Source: Candidatus Eiseniibacteriota bacterium
GTDB taxonomy: Bacteria > Eisenbacteria > RBG-16-71-46
Direction: 5' to 3'
Assembly: GCA_016215625.1 (NCBI GenBank)
Contig: JACRIW010000081.1
Span: forward strand, 62,001 to 126,000
Length of the DNA: 64,000 nt
Shown here: positions 60,004 through 64,000 of the stretch, piece by piece
Layout: each line of letters starts with the position of its first letter
Position numbering within the stretch: position 1 is the first letter of the stretch
Translations under genes and position numbers: made by a program
Notes under the pieces: model-generated
Told to the model about the DNA's origin: nothing
Seen by the model: the letters and a program-made list of their open reading frames with translations, nothing else
Databases searched by the model: none

Positions 60004-63000
60004 ATGAAGTCGCGCCGGTTGCTCGTCTCGCTCCCGCTCCTCGCTCTCGCCCTCTCGAGCCTCACCGCCGCGGCACATGCGGCCTCGCCGTTCGTCCGCG
60101 CCGCGAGCCCCGTCCGGACCGTGGACGCGGCGCTCGCGACGGGCCTCGTGCCCCAGCGCGAGACGGTCGCGTACCTGGGCGTGGACGAAGCCGCGCTCGC
60201 CGAGTTCCGCTCCGGCGACGGCGGCACGCTCGAGCTGCCCGCGCCCGACGGCTCGACGCTCTCGCTCGAGCTCGCGCGCGTGGACGTGCTCGCGCCTGGC
60301 GCCACGATCACGTTCACCGACGACGCGGGATCGCACGCGTACACGCCCGACGTGGTGTGCTTCCGCGGCACGATCGCGGGCGAGAGCGGCAGCTGGGCGG
60401 CGCTCACGCTGACCGCCGACGGCGCGCTCGGAGTGATCGAAACGCACGGCGAGCAGCTGCAGCTCGCACCGGTCGCGGCGTCGATCGCCGGGGGACGGGC
60501 GCTGCACGCGCTGTCGCCGGCCACGAACCTCGCGTCCGCGGCCAGCACGTTCACCTGCGGCGTGAACGAGAGCACCGAGGCCGAGCTCGACCCGGCCGGG
60601 CCGCAGCCGCGCCTGCCGCGCGCGGCGACGCCGAACGGCGTGCAGATCGACGCCCCGCGCAAGGTCTTCGCCATCGCGGTGGACTGCGACTACGAGTTGT
60701 ACACGACGTTCTCGTCGAATCTCGCCAACGCGACGGCCTACGTCGTGTCGCTCATGAACGTGGTGTCGCTCATCTACGAGCGCGACCTCGAAGCGACGCT
60801 CAACGTGTCGTACCTGAACTTCTGGTCCACGGTCTCGGATCCGTACACCCAGTCCACGACCGGCACGCAGCTGCCAGAGTTCCGCAACTGGTGGAACTCG
60901 AACCGCAGCTTCGTGCCGCGCTCGCTCGCGACGCTGCTCTCGGCGCGTCCGCTCGGCGGCGGCATCGCCTACATCAACCAGCTCTGCAGCGGCTCGCTCG
61001 GCTACAGCGTCAGCGCGATCGACGCGGCCTACAGCTATCCGACCAACACGAGCACGTGGGACGCGACGGTCGTCGCGCACGAACTCGGACACAACTTCGG
61101 TTCGTACCACACGCACAGCTGCAACTGGCAGTCGCTCGGCTACCTGCCCACGAACGCGCTGATCGACTCCTGCCAGGCGGGCGAAGAAGGCTGCATCGCG
61201 CCGACGCTGCACGTGCCGCCGGACAAGGGCACGATCATGAGCTACTGCCACCTCCTCGCGGGCGGGCAGACGAACATCCGGCTCGACTTCCACCCCATCT
61301 GCATCGACTACATGCGCGCCCGCATCAACGCCGCCGGGTGCGCGACGACTCCGGCGCCGCTGCCGCCGCGGACGCCCTCCATCGCCGCGATCGCCACGGG
61401 CGCGCGCGTGTCGTGGGTGGCCGGCGGCTCGACCGGCGTGACGGGCTACTCGGTCTGGCGCAGCCGCACGATGCTCGACGCCGCGCCGCAGTACCGCGGC
61501 TTCACGACCGGGCTGACGTTCGACGACACCGAGATGGGCACCTTCTACTACAAGGTGCGCACGGTGCGCGCCGCGGACTCCTCGAGCTTCTCGGCCGAAG
61601 TGAAGCTCAACCTGTGCCCGCTCGCCTCGTCGCCCAACGTGAGCACGGGCTCGGCGCCGATCGCGACCGCGACGGCGGATCTCGATCACGACGGCGACGC
61701 CGACCTCGTGGTCGCGAACAGCGGCTCGACCACGGTGAGCGTGCTGCGCGGCAACGGCAACGGCACGTTCGCGGCGGGCGTCGCGTACGCCGCGGCGGGC
61801 ACGCCCGCGTGCGTCGCGATCTCCGACGTGGACCTCGACGGCGATCCCGACCTGCTCGTCGGCACGCAGGCGGACAGCGCGCTGTGGGTGCTGCGTGGCA
61901 ACGGCGACGGCACGTTCGCCGCGGGCGTGCGCACTCCGCTGAACGCGCAGCCGAGCGGCATCGCGATCGCCGACTTCGACGAAGACGGCGCCGACGACCT
62001 CGCGATCGCGGGCTCCCTCGGAGGGCTGCTCACGCTGCGCGGGCACACGACCGCCGGCGTGCCCGACGGCACGTTCGAAGCTCCCGTCGTCGTGCCCGTC
62101 TCCGCGCAGACACGCCAGGTGATCGTGGGCGACTTCAACGAGGACGGCATCTGGGACCTCGCCACCACGGCGAGCGGTCTCAAGGTGCTGCTCGGCCAGG
62201 GCTCGGGTGGCGTCGGCGACGGCACGTTCGGCGCCGCGGCGAGCTACAACGCCGGCGGCACGCCGTGGGATCTCGCGAGCGCCGACTTCAACCTCGACGG
62301 CATCGCGGACCTCGCGGTCGCGAACTCGGGCGCGAGCAGCGTGAGCATGTTCCTCGGCGCGGGCTCGGGCGGCGTCGGCAACGGCACGTTCCCGGTGAGC
62401 GGCACGTCGGTGAGCGTGAACTCGAACCCGCGCGGCCTCGTGGTCACCGACTGGAACGGCGACGGCGTGCCCGACCTCGCGGTCGCGAACAGCTCGACCA
62501 CCGCGAAGACCATGAGCATGCTCACGGGCAAGGGCGACGGCACGTTCAACGCCGCCGTCACGTCCGCGGCGAACACGAAGGCGTGGGCGATCGCGCTCGG
62601 CGACTTCAATGGCGACGGCGGCGCCGACCTCGCCGTGGTCAACAACGGCACGAACACGGCGACGATCTGGCGCGCGGGCTGCGGCTCGGCCGCGGCGCTC
62701 GGTGTGACCACGCCGGCCGGCGGCGACACGTGGATCGCGACGCAGCAGCGCACCATCGTGTGGACGCGCACGGCGAACGTGACGCACGCGCACGTCGAGC
62801 TCTCGCGCGACGGCGGCACGACGTGGCAGCGCCTCGCCTCGCACGTGCCGGGCACGGCGTGGACGTGGACGGTGACCGGCGCGGGCACGAGCACCGCGCG
62901 CGTGCGCGTGATCGACGCGGCGCGCCAGCAGGTGATCGCGCAGAGCGCGGCCGACTTCACGATCGTGCCGGCCTCCGCGCTCGCGGTGGAGGACGACGCG

Positions 63001-63285
63001 GCGGCGCGCTTCGGCGTGCGCGGCGTGTGGCCGAACCCCGCGCGCGGCGCGATCTCGGTGACCTTCGCGCTGCCGCAGGGCGGCGCGCACGCGACGCTCG
63101 AACTGATCGATCTCGCCGGGCGGCGCGTGGTCTCGCGCGACCTCTCGGCGCTCGGCGCGGGCGTGCACACGCTGCCGCTCGCCGGGCCCGGCGCCGCGAG
63201 CGGGGCGTTGCGTCCCGGCATGTACGTCGTGCGTCTTGCACGGCCGGGGCAGGTGAGTTCGGCCAAGGTCGCAGTGCTGCGCTAG
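60004..63285 (+). CDS. secreted reprolysin-like metalloprotease with FG-GAP repeats
   Basis: Exported zinc protease of 1093 residues. Signal peptide about 1-26. The catalytic site H-E-L-G-H-N-F-G-S-Y-H has H359, E360, H363 and H369 (H-E-x2-H-x2-G-x2-H), with I-M-S-Y-C as the Met-turn, typical of M12B reprolysin-like enzymes. A Fn3-like domain follows, then FG-GAP/VCBS-type repeats (D-L-D-H-D-G-D-A-D, D-F-N-E-D-G-I-W-D, N-G-D-G-V-P-D-L) from about 555 to 890, with Asp-rich loops suited to calcium. The last 90 residues are a FlgD/type-A-like domain ending in A-V-L-R. It probably degrades extracellular protein. ATG 60004 lies close after the preceding gene. Confidence 0.92.
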   Translation: MKSRRLLVSLPLLALALSSLTAAAHAASPFVRAASPVRTVDAALATGLVPQRETVAYLGVDEAALAEFRSGDGGTLELPAPDGSTLSLELARVDVLAPGATITFTDDAGSHAYTPDVVCFRGTIAGESGSWAALTLTADGALGVIETHGEQLQLAPVAASIAGGRALHALSPATNLASAASTFTCGVNESTEAELDPAGPQPRLPRAATPNGVQIDAPRKVFAIAVDCDYELYTTFSSNLANATAYVVSLMNVVSLIYERDLEATLNVSYLNFWSTVSDPYTQSTTGTQLPEFRNWWNSNRSFVPRSLATLLSARPLGGGIAYINQLCSGSLGYSVSAIDAAYSYPTNTSTWDATVVAHELGHNFGSYHTHSCNWQSLGYLPTNALIDSCQAGEEGCIAPTLHVPPDKGTIMSYCHLLAGGQTNIRLDFHPICIDYMRARINAAGCATTPAPLPPRTPSIAAIATGARVSWVAGGSTGVTGYSVWRSRTMLDAAPQYRGFTTGLTFDDTEMGTFYYKVRTVRAADSSSFSAEVKLNLCPLASSPNVSTGSAPIATATADLDHDGDADLVVANSGSTTVSVLRGNGNGTFAAGVAYAAAGTPACVAISDVDLDGDPDLLVGTQADSALWVLRGNGDGTFAAGVRTPLNAQPSGIAIADFDEDGADDLAIAGSLGGLLTLRGHTTAGVPDGTFEAPVVVPVSAQTRQVIVGDFNEDGIWDLATTASGLKVLLGQGSGGVGDGTFGAAASYNAGGTPWDLASADFNLDGIADLAVANSGASSVSMFLGAGSGGVGNGTFPVSGTSVSVNSNPRGLVVTDWNGDGVPDLAVANSSTTAKTMSMLTGKGDGTFNAAVTSAANTKAWAIALGDFNGDGGADLAVVNNGTNTATIWRAGCGSAAALGVTTPAGGDTWIATQQRTIVWTRTANVTHAHVELSRDGGTTWQRLASHVPGTAWTWTVTGAGTSTARVRVIDAARQQVIAQSAADFTIVPASALAVEDDAAARFGVRGVWPNPARGAISVTFALPQGGAHATLELIDLAGRRVVSRDLSALGAGVHTLPLAGPGAASGALRPGMYVVRLARPGQVSSAKVAVLR

Positions 63286-63366
63286 GCAAATGGTTGTCAC
63301 GAGGCGGCGCCGGGACCCGCCCTCCCGGCGCCGCTTCTGGCTCCGGCCTTGCAGTCGCGAGAAGGC

Positions 63367-64000
63367 ATGAACTCTCGCCCGATCGCCACGAGCCTCCGGC
63401 TCGTGTTCGCGGCGCTGCTCTGCGCGGCGCTCCCGCTCGCCCCGGCCCGTGCCGGCACGTCCCCCGATCCCGAATCCCAGGCCCGCCGCGCCGAGTACCG
63501 CCGCATGCAGGTCGAGATGCTGCGGCTGGGGCCGCTGCACAAGCTGCGCGCCGCGCAGGAACGCGAGCGCGCGAGCGCGCGCCGTCACGGCAAGCCGCTG
63601 CCGGCCGCGAAGCCCTCGCGCGGCGCGCGCTCCGTGCCCGTGAACCCGGACGACCTGCCGGTCGCGACCGCGCCCGGTCCGTTCGGCCTCGCGAATCCGC
63701 CGATGTCCGCCGAGGCCGCGGCGGCGATCCCCGCGAACGTGCGGTGCAACGACCCCGCGGGCGACGGCGCGAGCGCCGCGCAGTCCGAGACCGCGGTCGC
63801 GGCGCTCGGCGCGTTCGTGGTCACCGCGTGGAACGACGGCCAGGGCTTCAACTCGGTGCCGTACGGTGAAGGCCAGGGCTTCGGCTGGTCGGCCAACGGC
63901 GGCGCCTCGTTCACCGACGGCGGCGCCGTGCCGCACCCGTCCGCGTACCCGTCGTGGATCTGGACGAGCGATCCCGTGCTCGCCGTGAACGAGACGACCG
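63367..64000 (+). CDS. secreted Asp-box-type protein, partial (runs off the window)
   Basis: Open through the window end, at least 211 codons. Signal peptide about 1-29 (A-R-A-G). It resembles the protein at 57345-59999 in the Arg/Glu-rich N-terminal segment, in the R-C-N-D-P-A-G-D-G segment and in W-S-A-N-G-G-A-S-F. So it is a paralog flanking the metalloprotease. GAAGGC precedes the ATG. Confidence 0.85.
   Translation, partial: MNSRPIATSLRLVFAALLCAALPLAPARAGTSPDPESQARRAEYRRMQVEMLRLGPLHKLRAAQERERASARRHGKPLPAAKPSRGARSVPVNPDDLPVATAPGPFGLANPPMSAEAAAAIPANVRCNDPAGDGASAAQSETAVAALGAFVVTAWNDGQGFNSVPYGEGQGFGWSANGGASFTDGGAVPHPSAYPSWIWTSDPVLAVNETT

Noticed and set aside
1-64000. CRISPR arrays, tRNA/rRNA genes, insertion sequences
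   Set aside because: No regularly spaced short repeats, no tRNA-like cloverleaf with usual T-loop sequence, and no transposase were seen.

Overview
The window is a gene-dense stretch of a very GC-rich bacterial chromosome with a Gram-negative-type envelope: OmpA protein, outer-membrane barrels, a GT51 transglycosylase and many Sec signal peptides. Secreted proteins ending in FlgD/type-A-like C-terminal domains, paired ECF sigma/anti-sigma genes, a CHAT protein and giant DUF11-repeat surface proteins suggest a member of the FCB-like or neighbouring candidate phyla. A Candidatus Eisenbacteria-type genome is my best guess, by inference only. No tRNA, rRNA, CRISPR array or insertion sequence was recognised.

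Layout. 0-8.4 kb: rpmH, a HEAT-repeat protein and an HD-GYP-like protein that share an N-terminal module, a GAF sensor kinase, a GT-C-type membrane protein and an esterase. 8.4-10.3 kb: two small secreted proteins with the same W-G-x-I-K-T-x-Y-R C-terminus. 10.4-13.2 kb: degenerate receiver, CoA-binding protein, zinc ribbon, then queE-queC-queD (preQ0/queuosine). 13.3-16.2 kb: atypical SDR and a GT51 transglycosylase with a long N-terminal region. 16.2-20.3 kb (minus): CHAT protease-like protein, ECF sigma and anti-sigma. 20.4-24.5 kb: large GH13 enzyme with a histone-like tail and a membrane-anchored Fn3-like protein. 24.7-26.2 kb: duplicated outer-membrane-like proteins. 26.3-29.7 kb (minus): a coupled cassette of a dual-OB-type protein and two DUF488 proteins, preceded by fhs. 

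30-53.9 kb holds the most striking locus, six genes of one surface system. It has two giant proteins that carry DUF11/SdrD-B-like stalk domains and a predicted outer-membrane barrel in one chain, an OmpA protein, a small single-domain DUF11-like protein, a soluble DUF11 protein and a 1650-residue beta-helix/DUF11 protein. Two of the junctions are GTGA overlaps, each directly after a barrel gene. 

53.9-64 kb: HNH endonuclease, a second ECF sigma/anti-sigma pair, a small membrane protein, then three secreted proteins (two Asp-box paralogs and a reprolysin-like metalloprotease). The two complete ones end in FlgD/type-A-like domains; the third runs off the window.

Recurring themes are 4-base start/stop overlaps, -10-like hexamers 6-9 bases before start codons (suggesting leaderless messages), and one Fn3-like extracytoplasmic domain reused in both anti-sigma factors and a stand-alone membrane protein.
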